From Akkermansia muciniphila (lineage in GTDB: Bacteria; Verrucomicrobiota; Verrucomicrobiia; Verrucomicrobiales; Akkermansiaceae): a stretch of 64,000 nucleotides of DNA. A model generated the notes under the pieces. It searched no databases. It was given only the letters and a program-made list of their open reading frames with translations, and was not told where the DNA came from. The stretch covers positions 1 through 64,000 of the forward strand of contig CANQLV010000015.1 in the NCBI GenBank assembly GCA_947624785.1. The letters run 5' to 3'. How positions within the stretch are numbered: the first letter of the stretch is position 1; each line of letters begins with the position of its first letter. Below are positions 42,403 through 51,291 of the stretch, in pieces. Both the position numbers and the translations under genes were made by a program.

Positions 42403-43782
42403 TTAGCAATTCACCACGTTTACGGCCAGGCCGCCCTGGGCGGTTTCCTTGTATTTGGACTGCATGTCCCTCCCGGTATCCAGCATGGTGCGGATGACCT
42501 TGTCCAGAGGGACGAAGTGGGCGCCCGTGCCGCCCATGGCAATGCGGGCGGCGTTGATGGCCTTGATGGCGGCGATGGCGTTGCGTTCAATGCAGGGTAT
42601 CTGGACGAGCCCCGCGATCGGGTCGCAGGTGAGGCCCAGATTGTGTTCCATGCCTATTTCCGCGGCGTTTTCCACCTGGTGGGGCGTTCCTCCCAGGTAC
42701 TCCGCAAGAGCGGCCGCGGCCATGGAGCAGGCTACGCCCACCTCCCCCTGGCAGCCGACGTCCGCGCCGGAGATGGAGGCGTTTTTCTTGTACAGGATGG
42801 CGATGCCTCCGGCAGTGAGCAGGAAGCGGTGCACGGCGTCCGGATACGGTGAAACGCAAAACTTGGTGGCGTAGTTGAGAACCGCCGGAACAATCCCCGC
42901 CGCTCCGTTGGTAGGGGCGGTGACGATGCGGCCGCCCGCCGCGTTTTCCTCACTCACGGCAATGGCGTACAGGTTGATCCAGTCCATGATGGAAAGAGGG
43001 TCTTTCAAGGCCGATTCCCCATGCACCAGAAGGGATTTGCGGAGTGTCTTGGCGCGGCGGGGCACTTGCAGGACGCCCGGCAGGTTGCCGCGCGCGCTCA
43101 TGCCGCTGGAAATGGACTGCTTCATCGTGGTCCAGATCAGGTCCAGCTTTTCACGGACTTCCCGTTCCGGAAGCAGGGCGCATTCATTGGCCATGACGAT
43201 GGAGGAGAGGGGGCATTCCCGTTCGTCCGCCATGCGCAGCAGTTCTTCCGCGGATTCATAGGGGAGGGGGAACGGTTCCCGGTCCGGTTCCTCCGGATGC
43301 AGAAGCTCCTGCTCGGAAGCGACGAAGCCGCCCCCCGTGGAATAAAACACGGCGTCTTCCACCGGCTCTCCCTCCTGGTTGACTGCGGTGAACAGCATCC
43401 CGTTCGGGTGCAGGCGCAGGGGCTGGTAGTGGGAAAGGTCCAGGTCGCGTGTGGGGGAGAAACGGACGGTTTTTTCCTCCGTGACAGGGAGCGTTTCCTG
43501 CTGGTGCAGGCGGGCGATTTTTCCGGGAATGCTGCGCGGCTCCACCGTGTGGGGTTCTTCCCCCAGCAGGCCCAGCATGATGGCCGTGTCCGTGCCGTGC
43601 CCGTGGCCGGTGGCCGCCAGGGAGCCGTAGCATTCACAGCGGAGGCCCGTAATTTCCGGCAGTCGCGGAGAATGGCGTATCTGTTCCAGAAAACGGTGCG
43701 CCGCCCGCATGGGGCCTACGGTATGGGAGGAGGATGGGCCTATCCCGATGCTGAAAAGCTCAAAAATGCTGTAATGGTGCAT
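42403..43782 (-). CDS. sdaA: L-serine ammonia-lyase (iron-sulfur, single chain)
   Basis: Deaminates L-serine to pyruvate with a [4Fe-4S] cluster. The 459-aa length shows the fused alpha and beta form. The beta part starts with [24 protein letters not shown]; the alpha part carries [35 protein letters not shown] and [25 protein letters not shown], with the cluster cysteines. It ends in AVNVVNC. trxB lies 71 nt upstream on the same strand. It allows growth on the serine-rich mucin backbone, a reasonable inference for this organism. Confidence 0.96.
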   Translation of the reverse strand: MHHYSIFELFSIGIGPSSSHTVGPMRAAHRFLEQIRHSPRLPEITGLRCECYGSLAATGHGHGTDTAIMLGLLGEEPHTVEPRSIPGKIARLHQQETLPVTEEKTVRFSPTRDLDLSHYQPLRLHPNGMLFTAVNQEGEPVEDAVFYSTGGGFVASEQELLHPEEPDREPFPLPYESAEELLRMADERECPLSSIVMANECALLPEREVREKLDLIWTTMKQSISSGMSARGNLPGVLQVPRRAKTLRKSLLVHGESALKDPLSIMDWINLYAIAVSEENAAGGRIVTAPTNGAAGIVPAVLNYATKFCVSPYPDAVHRFLLTAGGIAILYKKNASISGADVGCQGEVGVACSMAAAALAEYLGGTPHQVENAAEIGMEHNLGLTCDPIAGLVQIPCIERNAIAAIKAINAARIAMGGTGAHFVPLDKVIRTMLDTGRDMQSKYKETAQGGLAVNVVNC

Positions 43783-43853
43783 GTCCGTTTTCCTGTAGCG
43801 GGGCGGGGCCGGAGTTTCCCGCGGGAAACTCCGGCCCGTTCCGGAAGATGGGC

Positions 43854-44783
43854 CTACAGCCCCAGCAGGTAGCGTTCCGCTTCAATGGCGGCGCCGCAGC
43901 CCATTCCGGCGGAGGAAATGGCCTGGCGGTAATGAGGGTCCGCCACGTCTCCGGCGGCGAACAGGCCCGGCGTCTTGGTCGCCATCAGGCCGGGGTCCCG
44001 GATGATGTAGCCGGCGTCGTCCCGGTCTACCAGATCCCCCAGGAAAGAGGTGTTCGGCGTGTGGCCGATCGCCATGAAGACGCACTTGACGGGCAGTTCC
44101 GTTACATCCCCTTCCACCAGGTCCTTCAGCATGACGGCTTCCAGTTCTCCCTTGTCGTCCGTCTTGTAGCTCACGATGGTGGAATTCCACATGGGGAAAA
44201 TCTTTTCATTGGACAGCGTGCGCTCCGCCATGATTTTGGAGGCGCGGAGCGTATCGCGGCGATGGATCAGGTACACCCTGGAGGCGAAGCGCGTCAGGAA
44301 CATGGCTTCTTCACAGGCGCTGTCTCCGCCGCCCACCACGCACACGGGCACGTCCCGGTAAAAGGCTCCGTCACAGGTAGCGCAGGCGGTGAGGCCGTGG
44401 CCTACCAGCCCTTCCTCTCCGGGTATGCCCAGGTAGCGCGCGGAAGCCCCCGTAGCCACGATGATGCTGCGGGCCTCGTAATTCTGGCCGCTGGTCTTCA
44501 CGGTGAACAGTCCGGTGGCTTCATCCCTGATGACGCTCTTGACGTCCTCATACGCAAACCGGGTGCCGAACTTTTCCGCCTGCTGCTGCATCAGGAACAT
44601 CAGGTCCGGCCCCATCACGCCGTCCGGAAAGCCGGGAAAGTTTTCCACCTCCGTGGTGGTGGTCAGCTGGCCGCCGATCTGGGAGCCCGTAATGAGAAGC
44701 GGAGAAAGATTGGCGCGGGCGGTGTAAATGGCCGCCGTGTAGCCTGCGCAGCCTGCGCCGATGATAATGACTTGTTCGCTCAT
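43854..44783 (-). CDS. trxB: Thioredoxin-disulfide reductase
   Basis: NADPH-dependent flavoenzyme reducing thioredoxin. 309 aa with FAD-binding GAGCAGYTAAIYTARA, IGGQLTTTTEVENFPGFPDG, the redox-active CATCDG, the NADPH-binding VVGGGDSACEEAMFLTRFASRVYLIHRRDTLRASKI and the second FAD motif GLFAAGDVADPHYRQAISSAGMGCGAAIEAE. ATG 44783 is used rather than an upstream start at 44807 that would add eight unrelated residues. Confidence 0.96.
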   Translation of the reverse strand: MSEQVIIIGAGCAGYTAAIYTARANLSPLLITGSQIGGQLTTTTEVENFPGFPDGVMGPDLMFLMQQQAEKFGTRFAYEDVKSVIRDEATGLFTVKTSGQNYEARSIIVATGASARYLGIPGEEGLVGHGLTACATCDGAFYRDVPVCVVGGGDSACEEAMFLTRFASRVYLIHRRDTLRASKIMAERTLSNEKIFPMWNSTIVSYKTDDKGELEAVMLKDLVEGDVTELPVKCVFMAIGHTPNTSFLGDLVDRDDAGYIIRDPGLMATKTPGLFAAGDVADPHYRQAISSAGMGCGAAIEAERYLLGL

Positions 44784-44870
44784 AATATGTGTAAGTGATC
44801 GTGGCAAGGTTAAAGGAACGTCGCCCGTTTTGCGAGTAGATTTTGCGCTATGCGGCAGCAGCGCGGCGGC

Positions 44871-45704
44871 CTATGGACCTGCGGCTCCGGGGCGGTTTCC
44901 GGCAGAAGCGGAAAAGAGCTGTTTGCACGTATCCCTGGCGACGGTTTGCAGTATTTTGGCCCTGTCTGCGGGAAGGCTGCACAGCCGCACTCCTTTCAGG
45001 GACAGTTTGGCCGGGAGGCCCAGCGGAGACTTTCCGAACAGGGTGCAGTACATCACGCAGGCCGCCAGGTAGCTTCCCGCCTCCGTTGGGTGCTTCCCAT
45101 CCGCCTGGTACAGGGCAATTCCGGGATGGCGTTTGAGGCAGTTCTCCCAGGCGATGCCCACGGGAGCCACGGCGGCTTTTTCCTTCCGGGCGAGATTCAA
45201 ATACGTGGCGAGGAGGGCTTTTTGCTCCTGCGGGTCCGGAACGCCGGAGGCGTCCTTTCTTCCCCACGTCAGCATCAGGACGGGCGTTCCCTGGGCGGCG
45301 CGTACCTGGGAGCACCATTTGCCGCCGAATTCCATGGTCCGCTCCGGGGCCACGACGGGAGTGGCGCTCTGGTCCTGGAGAATGACGAAGTCCCAGGCCG
45401 TTCCTTTCAGCTTTTCACGGGCGCGCCCGTCATTCCAGTGGGACTGGAAGGAGGCTGCCGGAGCCGCGTGCATGTGCACGTCCGGCCGCAATCCTTTGGT
45501 ATCAGCCATCGCCTTGACCATGGCGGGCATGCGGTTGAAGAACGTATAGCTGTTTCCCAGGAAAAGGATGCGGCTTCCGGGCCGTGCGGGGGCGCAGCGA
45601 GGCCAGGGGCTTTCCCCGTGCGCCTCTTCCTGCGCCCGGACAGGGCAGGGAAAAGCCGCCCAGGTGAAAAACAGCAGCAGGAAAAATTTTATACCCGGCA
45701 TCAT
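44871..45704 (-). CDS. Secreted SGNH/GDSL-family hydrolase
   Basis: 277 aa with a signal peptide (MMPGIKFFLLLFFTWAAFPCPVRA-Q). Block I, ILFLGNSYTFFNRMP, holds the catalytic serine in a GNS rather than GDS context. The C-terminal GKHPTEAGSYLAACVMYCTLFG holds the catalytic His of block V, and VILQDQSATP and LTWGRKD fill the intermediate blocks. The family includes carbohydrate esterases that remove O-acetyl groups. With mucin glycans as likely food, sialate or GlcNAc O-acetylesterase activity is possible but not shown. It is monocistronic, upstream of trxB on the same strand. Confidence 0.85.
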   Translation of the reverse strand: MMPGIKFFLLLFFTWAAFPCPVRAQEEAHGESPWPRCAPARPGSRILFLGNSYTFFNRMPAMVKAMADTKGLRPDVHMHAAPAASFQSHWNDGRAREKLKGTAWDFVILQDQSATPVVAPERTMEFGGKWCSQVRAAQGTPVLMLTWGRKDASGVPDPQEQKALLATYLNLARKEKAAVAPVGIAWENCLKRHPGIALYQADGKHPTEAGSYLAACVMYCTLFGKSPLGLPAKLSLKGVRLCSLPADRAKILQTVARDTCKQLFSASAGNRPGAAGP

Positions 45705-45830
45705 GGGCTGAATTTAACCCTGATGTTTCCGGAATGGAACTTCAAATGGATTTCATGAAGCGCGGCGCCTCTCTTGATACATGATATATTTCCGGAAAAC
45801 GTAAATTTGATGGAGATGAAGGGGAAGCGT

Positions 45831-46661
45831 TCAATCCTTCCGTTTCGGCAAACCCTTGTACAGGTACTGGGCTTCAGGAATCCTGCCGACGGTTCTGTCA
45901 AGCAGGGCGGGGATATCCTTGTCGCCGTAGCCGGCCATGCGGAGGTATTTTTTGACTTCCACCGCTTTGGTCGGGAAGCACTGCATTAATTCGCGGACGA
46001 ATATTCTTTCTCTTCTGGGTATGATGTTCCTAAGTTTATTGTTTCTTGCCTCGTTGGTCGCGAGCCTGTTGGCGAATTCGCCGGCTGCTTCCCGGTCGCT
46101 GGTGAGCTGGGGGGCATGGTCCAGAAGCATTTCCGAACAGATCCAGGCGGCCTCAAAGGCGTGATCGAAACTGCTCCGGAATTGCTGGAGAACCAGTGCT
46201 CTCGCTGTTAGAAAGAACCGCAGCGCTTCCTCCTTTTCCGGCAAGGTGGAATGCTTGTCCGTTAAGGCGGCTAGCGGCATGCTCCGGGACATGAAATCTT
46301 TAACTTGATAGTCCAGGTTAGTGTGGTTCATCAGCCACACGACGTTGCTGTGCCGGTTAACGTCGATGAATGGCGCGGTCGCAATCAGGCGGCACAGGAA
46401 GAGGCCGTCGGTCAATTCCTGTGGAGTGACATTTTTTTTTCTGTAAAGGCTGGCCTCCTTCAACATTTTGTCGGCTTCCTGGTAGAAGGGAATGATGTTG
46501 TCTTCGTCGAGCAGTCTTTTAAGTTGGAGCAGTTTCGTGTTCTGCTTGTTAAGATTCCTGGTGGCTGAGGGAATGGGCAGGCGCATATCGGAGAAAGCGG
46601 GAGAATGGAACAAGAGGAGGGCCGTCCAAGCCAGGAGAATAGGTACATAAACAGGGTTCAT
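45831..46661 (-). CDS. Secreted protein of unknown function
   Basis: 276 aa with a signal peptide (MNPVYVPILLAWTALLLFHSPAFS-D). The rest is helix-rich and charged, without motifs I recognise. A possible cleft of conserved-looking residues is NRHSNVVWLMNHTNLDYQ near the middle. It is the second of two secreted unknowns on the minus strand, 23 nt after the gene at 46685. Codons use more A and T than the neighbours, suggesting a more recently acquired or fast-evolving pair. Confidence 0.55.
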   Translation of the reverse strand: MNPVYVPILLAWTALLLFHSPAFSDMRLPIPSATRNLNKQNTKLLQLKRLLDEDNIIPFYQEADKMLKEASLYRKKNVTPQELTDGLFLCRLIATAPFIDVNRHSNVVWLMNHTNLDYQVKDFMSRSMPLAALTDKHSTLPEKEEALRFFLTARALVLQQFRSSFDHAFEAAWICSEMLLDHAPQLTSDREAAGEFANRLATNEARNNKLRNIIPRRERIFVRELMQCFPTKAVEVKKYLRMAGYGDKDIPALLDRTVGRIPEAQYLYKGLPKRKD

Positions 46662-46684
46662 GGAATGATATGGAAAAGGATTAT

Positions 46685-47665
46685 TTATGAGTTGGTATGA
46701 AGCGCTTTGCCTGCCGTACTGCGTGTCACGGTGCGGCGGAATTTGGAGACGGTTACTTTGACGTTTTGCAATCCTTTGGTTGGAGAATTCTCATCGGTTT
46801 CTTCTCCGTCATAAGTGAAATTAAAATCCTGGAGATAGGGTTTGCCATGAATCAGAAGGCAGTCCTTGTCATCGGAACGGACATGCCAGCCGCATGCCCA
46901 TGAAAAGGGCTTGGGAAGATTGGAAGCCTGCAATTGGGGCAATCGAATTGCGGGTTTAAACTTCCATCCGATATAGTCACTGGGAATTGCCTTGTTTTTG
47001 GCGTTGGGGCGGAACAAAACGGCGCCGGGATCATGTTCCGGTTTGAACCCTTCCGGATCATTCGCCCGTTCAATGAAGGCGATATTACTGAAACTCACTT
47101 TTAATGGATGCAGGGTTAAATCCAGGACGGTGGATGCTCCCGCATGGTCTTTTTCTCCATCTGCTGCACACTTGGGCATTCGTTTCCCCGTATGTACTGC
47201 CATGATTTCAGATGGAATAAAAATATGAAGAATCAGAGGGGCTCTCTCCGGCAGTTCTTCATCGAGATTTGTTTTGACTCGGATTGTAAGAACCTTGTTT
47301 TCAGTAATATCCTTGTTGATGGTTAGAATTGCCTGATTGTCTCCATCCTCCGATTTTTCAACGGTGGCCAGATTATCCGGTTCCATGGTCCATTCTATGG
47401 AATCCAAATCCACCTCTTTTAACCGCTTCCCGGTCAAGGTCAGTTCAACTTCTTCTCCAATACCCACATCAGTCCGTTTTTTGTCGTCCTCCTGATTCCC
47501 TCCGTCAATCATGCATTGGGCGGACGCCACATCCGTCTTTGATTCAATATACAGGGAGCAGCCGTCCATGTCTGGAGTTTCTTCCGCATGAAGAACCGTA
47601 TTGGCGCCTCCCGGAAATACCAGGAACAGAAGAAGAAATAAAAGGCGGCGAATTGGTGTAAACAT
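46685..47665 (-). CDS. Secreted beta-rich protein of unknown function
   Basis: 326 aa with a signal peptide (RRLLFLLLFLVFPGGANTVLHA-E). The mature part is acidic and beta-rich. The early region (about 60-150) resembles an Ig-like domain: VGIGEEVELTLTGKRL, IEWTMEPDNLATVE, QAILTINKDI, KVLTIRVKT. A later block contains FKPAIRLPQL and CGWHVRSDDKDCLLIHGKPYLQDFNF. No family recognised. The start at ATG 47665 has no Shine-Dalgarno. Its AT-rich upstream region (47666-47760) contains a TTGACA at 47728-47723 on this strand with only a weak -10. Confidence 0.58.
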   Translation of the reverse strand: MFTPIRRLLFLLLFLVFPGGANTVLHAEETPDMDGCSLYIESKTDVASAQCMIDGGNQEDDKKRTDVGIGEEVELTLTGKRLKEVDLDSIEWTMEPDNLATVEKSEDGDNQAILTINKDITENKVLTIRVKTNLDEELPERAPLILHIFIPSEIMAVHTGKRMPKCAADGEKDHAGASTVLDLTLHPLKVSFSNIAFIERANDPEGFKPEHDPGAVLFRPNAKNKAIPSDYIGWKFKPAIRLPQLQASNLPKPFSWACGWHVRSDDKDCLLIHGKPYLQDFNFTYDGEETDENSPTKGLQNVKVTVSKFRRTVTRSTAGKALHTNS

Positions 47666-47865
47666 GGAGGATGGATGAACTATTTCTGCACTCTTATTAC
47701 TCTATCTTCTTATTTTATTTATTGTCAACGGTTTATATAATATGTTAGAAAAATCGTGAATCGTCTGGAAGGTGAATGGGTTAAGTCTGTCCACGTTGTT
47801 GCATGACTGGGGAAGTCTTTCCGGGAGCCTTGCCGAGGGAAGACGGGTGTGGTTGGATATGGGGC

Positions 47866-48411
47866 ATGAAGCCTGAATCGCTGACCAAGCACCGTGTGAC
47901 GGGAGTGGATGATCCTCTATTCCTGGATTCCCTGGATATTTACCGGACAAGTTTTCCGGTGCACGAACAGCGGCGCGTTCAGGACTTTCCGCTGGCGTTT
48001 CAAGACCCGGGTTTTTGTTATGAGGTGTTTTTAAACGGGGAAGGCCGGGTGGTTGCCATGCTGGTGAGCTGGCAGCGTGAGGCATTCGTGTATCTGGAAT
48101 ATTTCGCCGTGGATGCTTCCCTGCGCGGCCAGGGCGCCGGTCAAAGGATTCTGGAGGAATTGAGGGACGCTTTCCCCCGAAAGGTGATTCTGGAGATTGA
48201 TCCTCCGGAGGACGAGATTTCTCGCCGCCGCTTGGGGTTTTACCAGCGGCACGGCTTTGTGCCCAATCCCCAGTTTGATTACATTCATCCCCCTTATACG
48301 GATGAAGGGAAACCTTTCCCCCTCCTGCTGATGACGCATGAAGCCCTGCTGGATGAGGGAACGTACCGGAGCTTTGTTGATTTCCACCACAATCACGTGG
48401 TGGCAAGATAG
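47866..48411 (+). CDS. GNAT-family N-acetyltransferase
   Basis: 181 aa with the GNAT core: YLEYFAVDASLRGQGAGQRILEEL forms strand beta-4 and the acetyl-CoA pyrophosphate-binding R/Q-x-x-G-x-G/A loop (RGQGAG). It is followed by VILEIDPPEDEISRRRLGFYQRHGF, in which the GFY-R-GF segment is the usual end of the fold. The substrate is unknown. ATG 47866 is the likely start; the frame is open to 47803. It is divergent from the secreted unknown at 46685. Confidence 0.85.
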   Translation: MKPESLTKHRVTGVDDPLFLDSLDIYRTSFPVHEQRRVQDFPLAFQDPGFCYEVFLNGEGRVVAMLVSWQREAFVYLEYFAVDASLRGQGAGQRILEELRDAFPRKVILEIDPPEDEISRRRLGFYQRHGFVPNPQFDYIHPPYTDEGKPFPLLLMTHEALLDEGTYRSFVDFHHNHVVAR

Positions 48412-48773
48412 GCGCATTCCCGGGGAAAGGCCCCTTCCGAAAAAAATCCTGTTGAATCAGCCGTACGCTTCCTTTCCTTTCTTAGCGTATTGGTTTTTAT
48501 TTCCTGATTCTGGCACATCGTTTCCATGCGTTCAAAGTGCAGGGAGGATTGAGTGTGATGTGGAATGATTTGCCAACGGATAACAAATCCGGTGTCAAGC
48601 GTGGATTTTGATAAATAAAGATTTATATTTCTCTCTTAATAGAGCGGCGGCATTCCTTAAAACCGCTTCTTTAAAAAAGAGAACAGACAGTTTCCTGTTC
48701 TATTTCAATTTATTTCATCATTTACTGCTTGTTTTTTTCAAATACCGGATTTGTTATCCGCTTCATTGAACGC
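48412..48773. other. Gap between the GNAT gene and the PEP-CTERM gene
   Basis: About 360 bp. The left third has no recognised feature. The right part is AT-rich and is taken up by element C (48577-48760), which ends 13 nt before the PEP-CTERM gene start. Confidence 0.6.
48577..48760 (+). repeat. Intergenic element C (184 bp) upstream of the PEP-CTERM gene
   Basis: A perfect 16-bp inverted repeat: CGGATAACAAATCCGG (48577-48592) and CCGGATTTGTTATCCG (48745-48760). Each site has the CGGAT-N5-ATCCG form seen in elements A and B, here with core AACAA/TTGTT. The inner region is 154 bp when 15-bp sites are counted. Just inside the distal site is GTGTCAA, matching the GAGTCAA and AAGTCAA of A and B. 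The rest of the interior is AT-rich and not obviously like A or B. Confidence 0.75.
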
Positions 48774-49574
48774 ATGTTCTCCTCCCATGGTCATTTAAAT
48801 TTCAAGGGAACGGCGGTTGCCGCGGCCTTGTGTCTGGTTTCAGGCGTACAGGCTTCTACGCTGCTGTACGGACTGGATTTCAACCAGCTTGGAAGCAATC
48901 AGAATTTCATCAATCTGGGCAGTGGTTCCACCGCCATATCAAGAACAACCGGTTACATTAACTGGAGCAATGCGATTACGCCCCTTCCGGACGGCGGCTA
49001 TTCCCATTGCCCCAATGGCGGAACGTTCAACATCACGAGCACCAACGGCATTGACGGCCTGAATTTTTCCACCGGTTTCAGCGTGGGCATCCACATGTAT
49101 TACAGTTCTTCCAATCCGGACTGGAAGGATGCTTTTTCCATGACGATAGCGGGCACGACGATCAGGGTGGAAATGACATCGGCAAACAGATGGGTGATTT
49201 ACAACGGGGCAAGCATCGGAATCGCGGACGGAACCGAGTTGTTTTCGGCCAACGATAACGAATGGAACTACCTTGGCCTTACGTTCAAGGGTAATGAAAT
49301 GCAGGTTTACCACGATGGAGAGCTTGTCAAAACGGTCACGACGAATCTTTCCGATATCTCCAAGGTGACAAGCATCAAGGGAAGCGGGGATCATAATACC
49401 GCGGCTAACGGCCTTTTTATTGATAACCTGGCTGTGTACGACGGCGTGTTGAGCGGAAGTGATTTCGCCTATCTGAATGCGCATGAAATGCCTCTGACCA
49501 TTCCGGAACCGGCCACGGCTACGCTGGGGCTGATGGGGCTGACGGCCCTCCTGGCGCGCCGCAGGCGCGCCTAA
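48774..49574 (+). CDS. LamG/ConA-like lectin-fold protein with PEP-CTERM sorting signal
   Basis: 266 aa: a signal peptide (hydrophobic core AVAAALCLVSGVQA), a jelly-roll domain of LamG type (GLDFNQLGS, FNITSTNGIDGLNFSTGFSVGIHMYYSS, WNYLGLTFKGNEMQVYHDGELVKTV, GLFIDNLAVYDGVLS), and a C-terminal PEP-CTERM tail. The tail reads IPEPATATLGLMGLTALLARRRRA: PEP motif, helix, then an Arg cluster. PEP-CTERM proteins are cut by exosortase and sent to the surface or EPS. ATG 48774 is chosen over TTG 48729 because the latter would start inside element C. The start lies 13 nt after element C. Confidence 0.88.
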   Translation: MFSSHGHLNFKGTAVAAALCLVSGVQASTLLYGLDFNQLGSNQNFINLGSGSTAISRTTGYINWSNAITPLPDGGYSHCPNGGTFNITSTNGIDGLNFSTGFSVGIHMYYSSSNPDWKDAFSMTIAGTTIRVEMTSANRWVIYNGASIGIADGTELFSANDNEWNYLGLTFKGNEMQVYHDGELVKTVTTNLSDISKVTSIKGSGDHNTAANGLFIDNLAVYDGVLSGSDFAYLNAHEMPLTIPEPATATLGLMGLTALLARRRRA

Positions 49575-49594
49575 GGTTGGATTTTCCGAATCAA

Positions 49595-49634
49595 AGAGCC
49601 GTTCCGCAGAAGTGCGGAACGGCTCTTTTTATCT
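49595..49634 (+). terminator. Intrinsic terminator of the PEP-CTERM gene
   Basis: A perfect 14-bp stem (49595-49608 with 49613-49626), GAAG loop and a T-run. Confidence 0.82.
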
Positions 49635-49682
49635 GTAGGTAAGCTGGGCAGGCACGCAAGGCCACACGGGAAAGGGGAGAAA

Positions 49683-50519
49683 TCAGCTCCACGCCCGGTC
49701 AACGGCTTCCTGTTCTTCCGGGGAAAGGCATTTGGAGAGCCGTTCCCTCATGCGCAGCCGGTATTCAGGAATGCTCCAGGAATGGAGCGGTTGAACGGCG
49801 GAGTTGGTGAATTGCCAGGAGGGCACGGGCACCACCACATCCAGGACTTCTCCGGCCCGGGACGGCATTCCGGCCAGTACCGCTGCAATGGCGGAGGAAA
49901 GCTCCGGCCGTTCGTCCAGAACGTCCAGCAGCCATCCGCAGCCCAGGTCCGTGGGAATGGCTTCCGTTCCGGCCAGCAGGTCCGCGAGGCGTTCGGAAGG
50001 AAGTTTTTTGGAGATGGAGGCCAGATAAGGGGCAAACCGCGTGTCCCCCAGGCTCATCAGGGCGTCCAGCGCCGGGGCCATGCTCGCCTGGCCAGGTAGC
50101 GGATTCGCACAGATGATGTCCGCCAGTCCGGCGATTCCGGGGAAGCGTTCCTCCGGTTTGGGGGCGGCCAGCGTGTAAATCAGGAAGGAGGCCTGCCGGC
50201 GGATGTCCGGCGCTGCGTCCGTCATGGCGAAGGGCAGCAGGGCCCGCCATCCGTCCCCTTTGCGCTGGCGGATGAAGGAGGCCAGCTGCAGCGCGCATTT
50301 GCGCCGTGCGTCCGGCGCGCAGCAGGACTGGAAGATGTTGTAAATGGTGACGCCTTCCTCTTCCCTCCCCGTTTCATTGCAGGTGACCAGCCCATAGGCG
50401 ATCATGGCCAGAGGCCATTGGTCCGGGCCGATTTCATCCCTGCGCGAGGGATCCATGACGAGGGCGGCAAGCCGCTTGATTTCCGACAAAGAACTGGTTT
50501 GATCCTGAAAAAGGCCCAT
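49683..50519 (-). CDS. Helical-repeat protein of unknown function
   Basis: 278 aa, no signal peptide, predicted almost all alpha-helical with short repeating helix pairs that look HEAT-like (for example LALFAMTDAAPDIRRQASFLIYTLAA and APALDALMSLGDTRFAPYLASI patterns). No catalytic motif stands out. ATG 50519 (MGLFQDQTSSLSEIKRLAALV) is chosen because upstream residues are low-complexity basic and unlikely to be translated. It lies 94 nt after the TatD-like gene on the same strand. Confidence 0.55.
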   Translation of the reverse strand: MGLFQDQTSSLSEIKRLAALVMDPSRRDEIGPDQWPLAMIAYGLVTCNETGREEEGVTIYNIFQSCCAPDARRKCALQLASFIRQRKGDGWRALLPFAMTDAAPDIRRQASFLIYTLAAPKPEERFPGIAGLADIICANPLPGQASMAPALDALMSLGDTRFAPYLASISKKLPSERLADLLAGTEAIPTDLGCGWLLDVLDERPELSSAIAAVLAGMPSRAGEVLDVVVPVPSWQFTNSAVQPLHSWSIPEYRLRMRERLSKCLSPEEQEAVDRAWS

Positions 50520-50613
50520 GCCCGCATGATAGCCGGCGGCAGGAGCCTGCCAAGGAAAAAAGCCGCTGTTTCCTGCCACCCGCGTTCCGGAAGGGCGTTG
50601 CGCCTTCCGGCGG

Positions 50614-51288
50614 CTAGCGGGCGGAGATTTTCTCCATATTGTCCGCAACCAGGGCGGCCAGTTCTTCCTCCTTCATGGAGAGGGCTTGCGCGGCGCTCCG
50701 GTAAAGCTCCGGCAACGCCTCCGGCTGTTCGTCCGATTCCAGCGCCAGCCGATGGAGAGGGATGGAGGAGAGAAGGCCCGGGCGCTCCATTTCACGAGGC
50801 CCCACGGAGAGAAGCCAGTTGGCGGAAGGGAGCTGCGCGCCGGGGTTCAGGCCACCCGTCCAGCCGTGCAGGACGGCTTTCAGCCGGGGGTATTCCTTCA
50901 GCATTCCTGCCAGCGTTCCCCACGCGCGGCAGCAATGCAGGGCGGCGGGACGGTTCAGGCGCACGGCCAGCTCTAGGTGCTGTTTCAGCGCTTCCCGCTG
51001 TAGGGGCAGCCCCGGAATGCCGCGGCGGCACTTGTCCAGCCCTGTTTCCCCAATGCCCGCACGGGGGAATTTTTTCAGGAAGGATTCCAGCAGGCGCATT
51101 TCCTCCTTCCATGCAGCCGGGTTCAGGCGCCAGGGATGAATGCCGAAGAAGGGAGTGACGTTTTCATTCCGTTCCGCCAGAAGGGCTACCTGCTCCCAGT
51201 CCGCCGGGGAGGTGCCGCAGATGAAGCGCGGCGCTGTGCCGGGGGCGGCAGGGGCGGGGTGGGTGTGGGCGTCCGGCAGATTCGTCAT
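50614..51288 (-). CDS. TatD-family metal-dependent hydrolase
   Basis: 224 aa, a compact TatD-type amidohydrolase TIM barrel. The metal ligands are visible: DAHTHP at the start, FGIHPWR, GIGETGLDKC, ALHCCRAWG, VLHGWTG and LALESDEQPE. The family includes 3'-5' exonucleases and D-aminoacyl-tRNA deacylase-like enzymes; the exact activity is open. It follows the CPA2 antiporter by only 3 nt. Confidence 0.88.
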   Translation of the reverse strand: MTNLPDAHTHPAPAAPGTAPRFICGTSPADWEQVALLAERNENVTPFFGIHPWRLNPAAWKEEMRLLESFLKKFPRAGIGETGLDKCRRGIPGLPLQREALKQHLELAVRLNRPAALHCCRAWGTLAGMLKEYPRLKAVLHGWTGGLNPGAQLPSANWLLSVGPREMERPGLLSSIPLHRLALESDEQPEALPELYRSAAQALSMKEEELAALVADNMEKISAR

Positions 51289-51291
51289 TGT

